A stretch of 64,000 bases of DNA from Tetragonia tetragonoides (Eukaryota > Streptophyta > Magnoliopsida > Caryophyllales > Aizoaceae): NCBI GenBank assembly GCA_038025085.1, contig CM076144.1, positions 20,963,501-21,027,500 on the forward strand, written 5' to 3'. Below, one piece after another: positions 22,782-36,295 of the stretch. Position numbers and translations under genes: made by a program. Below the pieces are notes generated by a model, which was not told the DNA's origin, made no database searches, and saw nothing but the letters and a program-made list of their open reading frames with translations. The stretch's first letter is position 1; each line of letters starts with the position of its first letter.

Positions 22782-24099
22782 TGTAAGGACCTGGGATTTC
22801 TACCTGCTCCACGGAGTGCGTCCTTATAGAAATTTGTAAGTTGGGGGTTTAGATAAGTTCAAGGGACCATCGAGTTAGAAAAGCTTTTGCAAAGAATTGA
22901 ATTGAATAAAAACCATGAAAGAGGTCACAAATCTGCTATCGGTGTTTTATCGAAGGGACAAACCGAAGGGACAATCCGAAGGGACAACCCAATAGCGCGA
23001 TAAATGAACTGATCATGTTTTTAGAAAGACTCCCGCTCATATAGAACATATGAGTACCCAAGAATAAAGGGTTCGGGGGCGAAGGTACGAGGTGTGAAGG
23101 TGTTAGGCACCCAACTCATCCGTATTTTGACGGCCTCTACTAACTCAAGTTTGCTTAAAAATTTAAAGACATAATTCCCATGCAAAACCGGATTAACAAC
23201 CTAGACTCAGACTAATAATTGGTTCATCACAAGTATCAAAACATTTATTTTTAACCATTTTTTAGACATGCATTCGATTGACAAGTTGAGCATTATAACG
23301 ACTAGACATGCTTGGAAAGACAATATTTAGTAAGCAATAAAAGACGTTATTTAGCATGATATCTACATTATGACGACTAGAAAATAAACAATTAGGCAAG
23401 TAATTTAATTTGAGCCCTCAGGAGTTAGTACCTGAACTGTAGGCTATGTTTGACAAGAATAGTAAAAGACAAGATCTCAAGTTTGAAAGAAGGAGGGGGA
23501 AGCTCAGTGTTAATACTCCTTAGAATAGAGGTTGTCAACTGTAGACTGTGTGTTTGTACTGAGGGAGGAGGGTTGTATTTATAGGCGTGGGAAGTAGGGC
23601 TGGACGGGTAGCAGTAGCCGAATTTTTGGAGTTGGGCTGAAAAAATAACCGGGCCCTGAAGTTGGTTCAGGGCCGCTAGCGGCTGTGGTGAGCGCCGCCA
23701 GCGACTCAACTCACAGTCGCTAGCGGCTCTGGATTTTATTCCAGGGCCGCTGACGGCTGTGATGAGCCAGCTGGATGACATCCAGTCTATTTTAGTTTTC
23801 GGGATGAATTTTGTATTGCGAAAAATATGAAAAGACCGTTTTACCCTTGGGAGGTAAAAGATGGTTCTACCGCCGGTTTGCAACTTGGCGACCGGGAGTC
23901 GGAAAAAGTCATGAGAGGTATCGTTGGAAAGCTCTTGAATGGGGCTTTTGAATGAGATTATAATAAAGGAGTGATTAGAGGAAAAACCTGAGACCTTATC
24001 TTACCTATTAAAGCAAAAATAGCGTTCAAGTTTATAAATTACTCCTTTCATCATCGGGCTTTTGCGGAGAAATCTGAAGGCGCTTTTTTGGCGTCTACA
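22782..24099 (-). repeat. 5' LTR of the inner element
   Basis: The 1318-base LTR reads TGTAGACGCC to GGTCCTTACA on the minus strand. The minus-strand TATA box (plus TATTTATAG) is at 23576-23584. It is adjacent to the PBS and so is the 5' LTR. Confidence 0.9.
23672..23757. promoter_or_regulatory. phased GCCGCTAGCGGC array, 5' LTR
   Basis: Four palindromes start at 23672 (perfect), 23694, 23716 and 23746, with steps of 22, 22 and 30. They lie 90-180 bases upstream of the minus-strand TATA box. Confidence 0.8.
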
Positions 24100-25402
24100 A
24101 GGATCTTCCCTCCTCGAATTTAAGAGGAGCATACATTATACCCCCAGACCCTATCGAGGAGCCTGGCTATTCTTCTTCTGATGAACCTCTTATCATCAGA
24201 CGTCGTCGAAATAGAGGTAATTTTCAATTTGTACCTTCATGGGACTTTATAAACATATCCCTTACTTAATATTTTATATCTGTACATAGAAGGTCCTGCC
24301 TTTTCGTCCCCTTCATCCGTGGTGGAGCCTGTCTCTCAAGCCTTAGTGGTATATCCACCTGGTTTCATGGGACTTCAATCTGTTTCGAACAACCTTTCAA
24401 TTTTACTTTATTGTATTTGATTCTGTTCTTGTATACAGAACCTGTGGTTAAGGATTCATCGCTTTCAACCCCGTCAGGACATGCTTCTCCTGACCATAAC
24501 TCTGTCATACATCCCCCTTCGAGTATGGATTCTTTATTTCTTTCTTTTGATTTCTTTTATTTTCTAAAATAACCGAGTTATTTCCCTTTTTCAGATAGGG
24601 TGGAAATAGCTATTTCATCTGATTTTGATGATATTGGGTCAGATACCTCAAGGTTAGAGGACCCAGCTCTGTCCTCTCCTAACCCTTCCCCTGATCGTCA
24701 GCCAGATTTGGTTATCCAATCACCACAACCTGAAGTGGCAGCTGTATCTCAAGCTGATACAGTGGTTGTTATAGGTTAGAATTCTCTTATTCTAAACCTT
24801 TATTCCTTCGTGAATTCTTATATATTCATGGTTTTTTATCTTACCTTGTAGGTGTTTCAACATCTGTCTCTATTGTACCTATGCCTTCAAGGGCTGGGGG
24901 TCTTAGTTTGATTGATGTCCTATCATCTGATGCCACTCGCGTCGAAATTGCGGTTGAGCTTTAGAGTTTCTTTGCTAGTATATCCAATCCCTTTTTCCTG
25001 AACGGATTAGGGGTTTGATACTTAATAATGTGGGAGTTCTTACCCAGTTTATCCATGATGCTCACGACACATCTGTATCAGACGCTGCTTTGAAAGGTGT
25101 TGTCCACTCAACTCGAGGAGTCTCATACACTACTTCAATAAGAAACAGGATCTTATCAGACTTTGAATACTGAATTGTCTGATATTGATCAACAACTGCA
25201 ACTCCTTCAAGCTCGTAGGAGTCAGTTTTTAGAACGAGTGCCTTCTTTACAAGCTGCCTTTACTGACGAAGAGACTAGTCTAACAGCTGTAGCAAAATCG
25301 GTTAAGGATCGTATAGATAGGGCATCTCGTCTTAAATTTTCCCAAACTACTGCTAGGGCTATTCTGAGTTCCCTTAGGCAATGTTTGAACGCTCTTGTAT
25401 GA
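24100..25402 (+). pseudogene. PMD gene of the outer element, 3' part
   Basis: The frame interrupted at 8055 resumes here. The first exon ends at 24216 before GTAATT. Several short exons follow with visible AG acceptors at 24289 and 24438 and another near 24595. The last stretch (from ~25163) reads SDIDQQLQLLQARRSQFLER and onward as a likely coiled coil, ending with a stop near 25402. Some frames are broken (TAG at ~24963). The repeated short-exon, acidic-tail layout resembles the C-terminal part of the inner PMD gene. Confidence 0.6.
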
Positions 25403-25522
25403 TATTTATTTCCTCATTGTGAACACGTGTTTTTATTTTGACTTTGACTGTTTTGTTTTCTGCGTTGTCTTCGTCATTTTTCCGTGTTTTTTTCTTTGTT
25501 TATATCATCCTCTATCGCCCCT

Positions 25523-25660
25523 TTCTCTATAAATTGGCCATTTCATGATCACTTCTCTTCACTTCTTTCGTTTTCATTTCTCTCTTCTTCTCCCTTCTTT
25601 CGATTATGCTTTTTGAGAAGCTAAATGTTTATGAGTTCTTTCATTCGTAGAGTAGTTGTC
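25523..25660 (+). promoter_or_regulatory. second plus-strand promoter and stub gene of the outer element
   Basis: TCTCTATAAATTGG (TATA) is followed by a CT-rich leader and an ATG near 25607 (MLFEKLNVYEFFHS, then a stop). This copies the layout of the inner element, where a second accessory gene follows PMD. Only a stub remains; 25660-26160 has no recognisable protein. Confidence 0.4.
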
Positions 25661-26229
25661 CGTGTGTCACTACGATTTCATAGGCACCATGTCGAATATG
25701 CTCTATCTTTTCCTTAACCGTTTAGTCACATCTTTTAACTCTTTCCTCTTCCACAAGCCTTTCGAGGAGATGTTGAGTAAACTTGCTTCGTATATGATCA
25801 CCCATATTAATTTATTTCACTTGGTCCTGATCAAGATGAAATTTGCTATAATCTCTTTCGTTATAGCATTAATGTCCCCTACTCACATATATAATCACCC
25901 ATATTAACATGGGTGATCCAGACCTTATCGGGGCGAGTAGGGTGATATTTTTTTTTTCTTTTCGTTCTCTCTTCTTGTCAGGACCCTGTCGAATACACTC
26001 ACTGAATGTGGGGTATTCTTCTTTGATATTCCTCATAATTTGACCAGATATTCATTTTCCAGCATTTACTTTCAAGATATCTCTTCGAGTATCATCATAT
26101 CTCAAAACGCCTGTTCGAGTACTACTACATCTTGTTAGGGTTTTCTTCGCAAAGCTCTTGTAATAAGTCGATTTAGTTTGAATTATTTGCTTATTTTAGC
26201 TTTCGTTTACTTCCTCCCAAAGTTGTGGA

Positions 26230-26990
26230 AATCTATTGTAAATGTTATCTTTATATATATCCCAAGTTGAAGGGAAAGACTTCTTTAGATATTTGCCGTT
26301 TATTGCTCGTCCAAATTGTTTGTCATTCGTATATTGCAATTGATATGCGTTTCCTGGTTCAACGCTTTCGATAATTAATGGTCCTTCCCAATTTGGAGAC
26401 CATTTCCCATAGAACTTATCCTTTTGTCCTTAAGAGAGTCTTGTTTTCCATACCAATTCGTCTTTGGAAAACTGTCTCTTTTTTACTTTTCGATTGTAAT
26501 ACTTTTCAGTTTGTTTCTTTAACTTGTGAATATTTTGCAATGCTTCGATTTGTAGGATTTCTTGGTCAAATTGTTCAATATTTGTAGCCTCTTCGTACTC
26601 TTGCAAAGATAGATTAACTTGTTTAAGTATTCTTTCAGACTTAATACTCATTTCGACAGGTATAACCGCCTCGTGTCCAAATACTAGTTGAAATGGGGTT
26701 ACTTGTATGCTCTCTCTAGGACTAGTTCGATAAGCCCATAGAGTTTTCAAGAGAAATTCATGCCATTTGCGAGGATTGTCTTTTATCATTTTAGCAATTC
26801 CTCTTTTTATGATTTTAATAGTTGATTCGGCTTGTCCATTTGCTTGGGCATAATAAGGAGTGGAGTTTGTTAGTTTAACAGATAATCTTCCTAGAAAAGA
26901 TTTTATTTCATCACTGTTAAACACTTTAGCCTGATCCACTGTAATAGTTTCAGGGATTCCAAAATAAAATCCTCTATATCACTTGATGTT
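26230..26990 (-). pseudogene. integrase C-terminal half, outer element
   Basis: Minus-strand reading VDQAKVFNSDEIKSF (second catalytic D) is followed by ANGQAESTIKIIKRG (catalytic E). Further on, after a frame break near 26430, come KWSPNWEGPLIIE and NGKYLKKSFPS. A one-base frameshift near 26960 separates it from the upstream pol frame. Confidence 0.85.
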
Positions 26991-28560
26991 ATGTTTACGA
27001 AAGGCTTTGCTTCGACCCATTTTGTATAATAATCAGTAGCTACTAAGACATATTTATGATGTTTAGATGAAGCAGGCCTGATTTCCCCAATGATATCCAA
27101 TGTCCATCCTCGAAATGGCCAAGGTTTAATTATACTATGGAGTTTGGCTGCTGAAACTCGTTGAATACCACCATGTTTTTGGCAAGGTCTACATCCTTTT
27201 GCATAATGTATACAGTCTCGAGTGACTGTAGGCCAGTAACATCCATACTGATGTACCAATCTTCTCATTTTCTGCCCTATTTGATGGGCTCCACATATGC
27301 CTTCATGTATTTCTCGCATGACTAGCAAAGCATCGTCTAAGTCTAAACATTTTAGCAATAGACCACTAACATCTTTTCGAAATAGTTGTTCTCCATCATA
27401 TACATATCGATGTGCTATGAGTTTTAACTTATTGGAGTATTTCTTTTTCGATGGTTCTTGGAGATATTCAATTATCTCCTCCCTCCAATCACCTTCTTTA
27501 GTCATAATATCAACTTTATTAATCTCCATTGTTACTCTCTCTTCAAATGGAATGAGTTCCTTAGCTTTGATTGTAATATTTTCATGAAAATAACTCCAAG
27601 GAATTTTATATCCTGATGTTAATTGAGCTAGCTCATTAGCTATTTCGTTTTCGATTCGAGGGATATAGTATATTCTTACTTCATAAAAATATTCCAATAA
27701 CTTCTTAATTCTAGCATTTCCTAGAATTGTTGTTGAGCTAAAACATTTGAAGATTCCTTTTGTTTGCTTTATTATCAACCGAGAATCTCCTTTTATAATC
27801 ACATTCTTAGCCCCTAATTCGAGAAGACTTTCTAGCCCTAAAATTAAGGCTTCATATTCTGCCCTGTTATTTGTACATGGTCCATCTAATAGTATTGCAA
27901 TTTTCGTGGGGACCCCTGTTGGTGATATTAAATAGATCCCAGCTCTTGCTCCTTGTTTAGTGGAAGAACCATCAAAATATAACTTCCATGGGACTAAATC
28001 AATATAGTCCTCTTCGAATTGGTTTTCTGAAATGATTTCGATTGATGGGTGATCTGCTAAGAAGTCAGTCAAAGCTTGTCCTTTTATCGTCTTTTGTGAT
28101 ATATATCTTATATCGAATTGAAGAAGGTGAAGGCTCCACTTGTTTAGTCTTCCCTTTAGTAATGGTTGTGACAACATATATTTCAATATGTCTGTTGGGG
28201 ATACCACTTTAATCGTAAAAGACATAAAATAATGTCTTAATTTTAGCAAGGCAAAATATAAGCTATAACACTACTTTTCGATCGGTGTATATCTAGTTTC
28301 TGTATCTGCCAACGTCTTCAACATGTAGAACACTGCTTGCTCTTTTCCATTATCGTTTTCTTGTACCAATAAACATCCCATTGAGGTATCTCCTGTCGAA
28401 AGATACAATCTTAATGGTTTTCCCATTCGTGGGGGAATCAATACTGGTGGTTCTGATAAGTATCGCTTTATCTTATCGAAGGTTTCCTGGTGTATTGGTT
28501 TCCATTGGAATTATTCTCCTTCCTTAGCCTTTAAAAGTGATGAAAAATTCTTGGTTTTAT
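26991..28560 (-). pseudogene. dual RNase H and integrase N-terminal half, outer element
   Basis: Right to left: a Ty3-type RNase H (MGCLLVQENDNGKEQAVFYM near 28360), then a tether, then a second archaeal-type RNase H. The second keeps its acidic residues in YFDGSSTKQGARAGIYL, NNRAEYEALILGLE and IKGDSRLII. The integrase zinc finger follows (HEGICGAH ... CRPC), then WTLDIIGEI with the first catalytic D. Two RNase H domains in series are the hallmark of the Tat lineage. A stop near 28270 interrupts the first domain; 28249 down to 26990 is open. Confidence 0.85.
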
Positions 28561-28568
28561 CTGCTAGG

Positions 28569-29391
28569 TTAGATATAAATCTTCGAATAAAAATTGATTT
28601 GTCCTAGGAATCTTTGGAGCTCCTTTTTGTTCGTAGGGGGTTTTGCTTCTAAAATTGCTTTTGCTTTATTCTTATCAATTTCAATCCCTCGTTGGTGGAT
28701 AAGAAATCCCAAAAAGTTACCCGCCTGAACTCCAAAAGCACATTTGAGATGGTTCATTATTAACTTGTATTTTTGCATTCTTTTGAATGAATTTTCTAAA
28801 TGATCTAGATGATCTTTATGAGATTGTGATTTTATCACCACATCATCTATATATACTTCCATAAATTTTCCTATCATATCGTGGAATAGGTAGTTCATGG
28901 TTCTTTGATAGGGTGCCCCTGCATTCATAAGACCAAAAGGCATCACTATCCATTCGAATGTTCCTAAGGAGCCTGGGCCTCTGAATGCGGTTGGATGCCT
29001 ATCTTCCTTGACTATTCGTAATTGATAATACTATGAATATTCATCCATAAAAGATAGAACTTTATGTCGAGATGCTGCATCGACTAGAGTATCAGCTACT
29101 GGCATGGGGTATTCATCTTTTGGACTGGCGCTATTTAAGTCCCTAAAGTCTAGACATACTCTAATTTTTCCATTCTTTTTAACAACTGAAACTACATTTG
29201 CTAGCCATTCGACATATTTGGCTGGCCTTATGAATTTCGCTTCCAGTAAATTCTCTATCTCTTTTTTGACTCCTAGAAAACCTTTTGGAGCTATCCTTCG
29301 TGGAGGTTGTATAATTGGCCTACAATCCTTTTTGATATCTCATGTTGTGCTATTCGAGTATCAATTCCAGAAATTTCATGATGGGCCCTAG
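28569..29391 (-). pseudogene. reverse transcriptase, outer element
   Basis: Fingers/palm motif VLSFMDEYS is followed by an in-frame TAG at 29031-29033, then QLRIVKEDRHPTAF, MPFGLMNAGAPYQRTMNY and the intact catalytic box EVYIDDVVIKS. The domain ends with ELQRFLGQINFYSK. The catalytic aspartates survive, but the stop prevents a full protein. Confidence 0.9.
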
Positions 29392-30360
29392 CAAAGCAAT
29401 CCTTGTACTCGATTAGGATTTTAATAAAGTTTTTCTTCTCTCCTAAAGGTAATTTCGCGCTGACGTAAGTTATTATGGGATTTTCTTTAGTTCCCAAATT
29501 AACTTCTTCTAATGGATCTTGTATTTCCATCTTTATATCTTCATTCTTTTCCCAGATTCGTTCTTGTACTTCATAGGTGCCATTTTCTTCTTGTACTCCT
29601 TTTAATTCGTTGGTCATTGCATGAATCAATTTTTGTTCACTATTTAACCCTGCTACAACTCTTAGAGTTTTATTTAAAGCATTCTTTAATTCAACTACAG
29701 AACCATTTTCTTCGTGAAAAACATCTGTATTAATTCAAATAGGATTTTTACAATCTATTGTTCTAGACATAAAAACTAATTAGAAAATAAGATAATAATT
29801 ACAACTATTTCTTCCTATCTCTACAAAGTTTTAATTTTCAAAGGTCCTTCCAAAGCTTGTTGCTAAAGTCCTTGGCCTTTGCTTCGGTGTCTTCTTCTGG
29901 CTTTCGACTGGCTCCCTACCGTCGTTGTTCTTCGAGAAACTCTATTCGAATTGGTGCACACTGTCCCGTGTAGAACCTGGCTTCCACAAAATTAGCAGTG
30001 GTTAGATGACGCTTTTCTTCTGCCTTCACAGTTTCAAACTTTTCGCCATTCCAAATTATTAGTATTTGGTGCAAAGTAGATGGTATGTAGTAATTGCTAT
30101 GGATCCAATGTCTTCCTAGTAATGCTTGATAACTAGAACTAGTATCAACTACAAAGAAGGCAGTATAGGAGATTGTATTTCCTACTTTAATTTTGACTGG
30201 CAGCAGTCCATTCGATTTAGTGGCTTGTCCAGAGAAGCCATATATTGCTACGTTTGTAATTATTAAATCCTTCGTGGATTTTCCTAAAAATGGTAGGGTA
30301 GATAATGGCAATACATTCACAGCTGCTCCATTATCAATTAAAACCCTATTTATCCCTACA
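29392..30360 (-). pseudogene. protease and protease-RT linker, outer element
   Basis: VLIDNGAAVNVLPLSTL near 30310-30345 is the retropepsin active-site region, with Asp-Asn-Gly in place of the common Asp-Ser/Thr-Gly. It is followed by AIYGFSGQATKSNGLLPVKI and LLGRHWIHSN. The linker to RT (29629-29291) carries LIEYKDCFARAHHEISGID. A stop or frame break separates the two halves near 29900. Confidence 0.75.
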
Positions 30361-30869
30361 TTATCAATTTCAGCTTTGATATATAGTGGTTTAATATGGT
30401 TATTGTTTATGGATCTTCTATCTAATAAATTATTAAAAACTGGTCTATGTCATGTTCACAGGTTCAGGCCTCAGTTTCTTCGATATCTTTAATATTTAAG
30501 TCCTTATAACACCTTAAATCTCGGAGCGTATACTCAATAAATTCATATGGTGAATCGTCTAAAGTAGAAATTAAATTTCGTTCTAGATCTAAGGAAGATG
30601 GAGAGGACATACCTGGTTGGGCCACAAATTCGTAGGCCTCATCTTCCTCCACGATCTCGTGCCATCGTAGTTGATCCTTCCTTCGCTCTTCTTGCTGGAT
30701 CTCTGGATGCATGGCTTCTACCATGCTAACTTCGGCTTTGTCTTCGAAATTCAAAGCCCTTTGTATAGCTTGCGTTCATGCAAACTCCTCATCATTGACG
30801 TAAATTTCGATTCCGTCATCTGAGGTATATTCATCTTCCTCTCTGTCTCTCCTTTCGAATTTGCTGGGG

Positions 30870-33802
30870 TGGACTTTCACATCTCTCATCTGATCGCTAA
30901 GAGTGTCAAAGTCTACACTTCATTTCCCCTTGTTGAACATTCGATTTGTCCAACCTGGATTTGTAATGTTCCTTTCGACATTGCCAATCTTCAGTTGGTT
31001 GATGAGTGCCTCCTGTTGCATTTTCATTCCAACCTGAGCTCTTGCATGACTTAACTTCTCAGCCAAATGTCTTCGTTCTTGGGCTTTCGAAGGGATGTTC
31101 CCTAGTTGAGTCATGTTAAATGATCGGGTGTCTTTGAAATACCCTGAAGTCCTCATTCCTTGTTGAGGTAATCCCCCTTTTAGGGCATTTCTGCCCCCAA
31201 CCTGCCTCCTCTTCCTCCTTGATACCCTCTTCCTACAAGAAAAACATCCGTTCATGGACGTTTGGGCATTCCATAGCTTCGTTGATAGGCAGGTACCCAA
31301 TTTGGATCATTGGGTATAATCTGTAACCGCACCAATTCGAAGTGCATGATATCAGAACAATCAGGACATAACACCTTCTGTAGCCCCTTTAGGTTGGTAA
31401 CAATTTTCGGAGTTACTACCCCTTCTGTCTCGAGGGCTTCCTTGTATGTTTTGTCCCTAGCATTGGTTGCCTGTTCCTTATTAACAGGTCTTACTTCTTG
31501 CTGATGCCCTTCGATGTCATCAGCTGATTCCATTTCTAAGGTGACCCTTTCGACATAGGTCAACTCTACTGTTCCGAGTTCCATTTGCTTGGCAATGAAC
31601 CTCCGGAATATCTGACATTGGTCAGTAGTATGTAGTGTATTCATGTGCCATCTACACATACCTTCCAGCCCTTCGTCTTTGACCTTTGGGAAGGTTAAGA
31701 TGCCCTGGTCTATGTATCTGTTGAACATGATATTGGCCATCTTCGTGTAATTCGATACCTGTAAACATGAAATAATAGATGTATCAATATCTATCATGTT
31801 TATCTCTAAGGTTTGTTGAAAGGGGTCTTTCTCAATCTCTGTTTTATCTTCTTCGAGAAAAAACAGTTCCTTGTCGTCTATCATTTTCTGTATGATATTT
31901 CGAAAATATGTACAGTCATTAGTTCTGTGTGTCGTAGTATTATGCCATTTACAATATGGCTTTTTCTCTAATTCTGAATTCGAAGGTATTCTAATATTCC
32001 TAGTCCATCTAATTTTCTTATTAGCAAGTAACCAGTCAAATATCTTATCGGCTTTCGTTGTGTCAAAGAAATATTTCTTAAGTTTTCCCCCTATATCAAC
32101 CAAAATGTCGTTTTCGAGTTTAGGACAAGAAAAGGGTGGTCCTTTCTTAAATTCAGTATAATCCACTTCGAATGAATCCTCAAACACCCATGGTGCTTCT
32201 ATTTCGAATGCATTAAAACCCTGGTGTTTTCTTTGACTTTCTTCCTTAGCATATTTTCGTATCGTATTGCGCTTTCTGCTAATTCTCTAAAGTCGTGAAA
32301 AGGAAGACCATCAAATTTCATCCTATATTCTATAGCAATATTTTCTTTAGCTAATTGTACAAATTCTTTTTCGGGTAGATTTGTATGACATCTTATCCTA
32401 GCCCTTTTGAACCTAGATAGATATTCTTCTACTGATTCTCCAGTATGCTGTCATATTCTAGCTAAATCACTCATCAAAATGCCTGGGTCGGTCCTAGCAA
32501 AATGATTTTGGAAGTGAAATTGCATTTCTTCCCAACTTTGTATCGAATTTGGGGCTAGACTTACATACCAATTAAAGGAAGTTCCAGTTAAAGAACTAGG
32601 AAACATTGGAAGTTTTAGATATTCGTTATCCGATGCTTCTCTACACTGACATGAAAATCTAGCTACATGTTCTAAAGCAGATACATTATCTTCTCATGAG
32701 AATAGTGTAAAATCAGGGACTCTAAATCCTTGAGCAAATGGGTGTGCTCTATCTATCCAATCGGGATAAGGCTTACTCGTTAATGGTGTGTGTACTTTTC
32801 TCAAGGTTGGCCCATATAACCTTTTCACAATTTGTTCGATTTGTGTTTGAATAGGTTCCTCTCCCATCATTCCTGGCATCGAATGAGGATATGTAGTGGG
32901 TTGTGCACTATATGGATGATTATTAATATCGTTCATCCTACATCTTTGATTATTATATTGTGAATTTTGACCAAAATTAGTTGGTCTTCTCCCCTGATAA
33001 TTCCCTTCGAAAGGTTGATAGGGGTTCCCCTGTCCTACGGGCGTATACCTGTGTGGGTTAGCTTCAGGGTACATAGGTTATGAAGATATGTTAGATGTCC
33101 TGGGATATTCGAAAGGAATCCCAAGGGTTTTATCTTTCCCTACGTTATTTTTATCTCGTGTAGGCCCTAAACCTAGATTCGTATTGACTCCTGGAGATGA
33201 TGTTAAGTTAATGGGATTCGAGAGTTGGCCTGTTTCGTAATTCGTAAATGTTCGTTGAGGCTCCCTAGGGAAACCTAGTGGTGGATATCCTATAGGTGAC
33301 TCGACATTATCTCCTATAGGTGTTTTATCTTTTAAAGTTCCTCCAGCCAACTGTATGACCTTTTGGATGAGTTGGTTATGCTTTTCAATATGTGGCTCTA
33401 GATTAACTGTCACGTTGTTAGCCATGCTTTTCGACAAGGCTCTAAATGTAGAATTAAAGGTCTCGTTTATATCTAGTATAATTTTACTTACTTCTCTAAC
33501 TAGACTATCTTTCGAATCTGTAGCTACACTATCTGCGATTTGGTGACAAACCCTTGAAGTTTCGTGTGCTAAGGCTCTATATTGGTCATTATACTCTTTT
33601 CGTTGGCGAGCATCCAATAGAGTTCTTTCATACATTCTACAAACTTTTCATAAAGTTCTTGTATATCAAGCTTCGTTTTTCGTGGAGTTTCTTCATGAGA
33701 GGAAGAGCTTTGAGGTTGGGATGCTGCATTCGAAGCATTATCCTCTCTTTTGGCACTCATATCACCAGATATATTTCTTACTTGAGACCTAGTTTGAGGC
33801 AT
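30870..33802 (-). pseudogene. gag of the outer element
   Basis: It starts MPQTRSQVRNISGDMSAKRE at 33802, about 35 bases after the PBS. Landmarks in order are a probable coiled coil (33635-33400), PYPDWIDRAHPFAQGFRVPD before the capsid-like domain, SFNWYVSLAPNSIQSWEEM near 32550, and two knuckle-like CKWHNTTTHRTNDC and CRWHMNTLHTTDQC segments (31990, 31650). At least five frame changes or stops break it (near 33620, 33075, 32690, 32455 and 31280). Confidence 0.85.
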
Positions 33803-33837
33803 TAAAAAGGTTTATTCGTGGAGTATATTTCGAAACT

Positions 33838-33857
33838 TCCACTGTGGTCGCCAAATT
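33838..33857 (-). other. primer binding site of the outer element
   Basis: On the minus strand AATTTGGCGACCACAGTGG directly follows the LTR end ATTAGCA. Compare TGGCGACTTC in the inner element. Confidence 0.75.
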
Positions 33858-34558
33858 TGCTAATGTGCGTGGTACTTAGGGGTCACAAGCAACCGTGAGG
33901 GGCAGCCCTACGATCCTTAAAAAGGTCCTAAATAAGGTCGAGGGCTATCTTAGAGCAGGCCGTTCCCTGTTCGAACCTACCCTTTCACCACCTAGCACTA
34001 CTCGGTCAAAGGGTGGACACTTATCAACAGTAACAGTTACTATAAATATTTATTCGAATACTTCAACAGAAAGCCACACAAACAAGCATAGATTGGAACT
34101 TTAAAAGAGCAGGATTTAGGAAGGAATACTAAACATACTTCATTCGATTAGAGTAAGGCATACATTTGATTCAGAGCATAAAAATAAAAGGATAAATGCA
34201 ATTATACCTCAAAAGAAGGCGCCATTACTGAGTGGCTGGGTTACACGCTCGAAGAGCCTAAATTAATAATCTACTCATAAGATACACTACTCTAAAGTCT
34301 GCTTTATGACGTCTTGTCAATATGAGCTTTGTTGCCTTGTTCTTCTATTCTTCTTTGTATTTATAGGGGCTTGAGGTAACTGCCCATGATTTAGCAGTTC
34401 TTCTTCTTGTCCACTTCCTTCATGCTGGTGTCCAACCTCCCTCACGTTTTCCACATCTCATGACTCTCTCTCAAAAGTCATCTAATTCATTTTGACTTTG
34501 ACTTTTCGTGACCAATTTATCTACTGTATTATAAAATCATTTTATTTCGTGTGTAACA
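33858..34558 (-). repeat. 5' LTR of the outer element
   Basis: The 701-base LTR reads TGTTACACACG to CATTAGCA on the minus strand. A minus-strand TATA box (plus TATTTATAG) is at 34358-34366. It contains the TTGAC pair at 34492 and 34498. Confidence 0.85.
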
Positions 34559-36295
34559 AGATGGTAATTTGGTGTATTGAGTCGGGTTATTTTGGGTTAG
34601 GTAATAATTTGGTTCAGGATTTTTTGAATCAGTTGATTTTTTGCTCAAGTCGAGTCTCCGCTTAACTTTGGTGGGGGAGTTTGAATTTTGCGTAAATTTG
34701 TACTCGAATATGGTTAGTTCAAATTTCCGTTCACTTAAATAATAAGGTAGATTTTCAAATCATATGATATGATAAACTAAGCTTTGACATTATAGCTCAT
34801 AGAGTTATGATAGTATGAAATTTTGACTTCACAGGTTATCTTCGTGTATGAATATTTATTCAAAACCATATTCTAATACTTCTAGATCCCATAAGTTTAA
34901 CATTTTACTGTAATCTTGAATATCTGATCATTTGGTTGTACTCGAGTAGATTTTGACCTAGGGTTATTTCGATTTTGGGACACTTTAAATTCGGTTTTAT
35001 CGAATTTACGTCGATTTGATTATTTGTATTGTGTTGGACCAGATCAGGTCGATTTTGGATAATACCTTTTTGATGTATTTTTGGGTGTGGTTGTTCTGCA
35101 AGTCAGGTAACATGAAATTCAAGTGGGTTTTCGTCGATCGGTTCGAGTTTTGTTAGGCCTACTTAGTGGCACACCTCGGTGAATGGCACAATCTATAGGA
35201 GCATACCATAAGCAAATTAAGATGGGAGATGCCAATCGTGAAGCCTCTTGGATGAGCAACGAATTTCGTTAGTTCTCTGGTATGACTAGGATCCTTGATA
35301 GATTGTCCATGCTAATTATAAATAGGCAACATGACATATGATCACATTGCCTAAGTCCCCTCTTCCATAAATAAAATTAGAAACCTTTAGGGGAACCATT
35401 AACACAAACAGAGATTTAGATGCCCTAATGCATATATATATAATATATCGATCTAGTCAATAAACTGTTAGGGAATCCATAGCAAATGGAACAAATTTTC
35501 AAAGAAACTCTAGTCGAGTGTGTCAAAAGCTTTTCTAGTGTAAGTATTCATGAAAACCGTAGGAGAGAATTGCTTTCTCCCATAAGGTTAGTACGTTCGC
35601 TTAACTCTTTCAAACGCTCCTAATATGCTTTACTAATCTTGATTAGTTGATTGTGTAATTACGGCCTCAAATAAATTAATTATTGCTCATCAAAACTCAA
35701 CTCAAACAATATCAACTATACCAAATTTTTCTGATTTAACTACAATATATATAACTTTCAAAAATTGGGATCGATATCACAATGAATATATAAATTCCCA
35801 ATAACTTTTCCATGATAAGTGCTTAAAACTAATGAATACAATTTTTTATTCAATAGCCCAAGGTACGTGGGCGACACATGCATAAACTATGTGTGATATA
35901 AGTCAGTTGCGCATACGGTCTCCAAGCTACTAGCAGAGGTGTCACAGTTTCTTGCCAGTAGTCCTCATCCATGCGGTAGACCGTAGGGAGAACACAAAAG
36001 AGAGATATATAGGGAGAGGGCGCGGAAGATGGCAAGTCACGCGACTCACCAACATCGGAGAGAATGTGGCGATTCTTGGTAGATGATGGTTTGCGTGTAT
36101 GTGACTCTAAGGGTTGGTGTGCGCGCGCGCACATACACACAAAGAGAGAGAGAGGCTTGACTAATTAGCAAGGCGGTTTATAGCCTTAGTCTCTTATTAT
36201 TGTCAGGTTGTGCCAACCTCATTTCCTTCAACAGAAATAGTTAGACTAAATACTTCAAAATACGAATAATTAAATTTTATATACTCACCATTTGT
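34559..36295. other. AT-rich stretch with no recognised gene
   Basis: I see no coding exon, tRNA or intact transposon here. A short (GC)n tract occurs at 36120-36132. Confidence 0.6.

Noticed and set aside
34559..34563. AGATG as target duplication of the outer element
   Set aside because: The left LTR is truncated, so the matching left flank is lost; AGATG near 5511 is likely chance.
35850..36140. 96-codon minus-strand frame
   Set aside because: There is no recognisable domain, it spans a (GC)n tract, and no promoter or splice context supports it.
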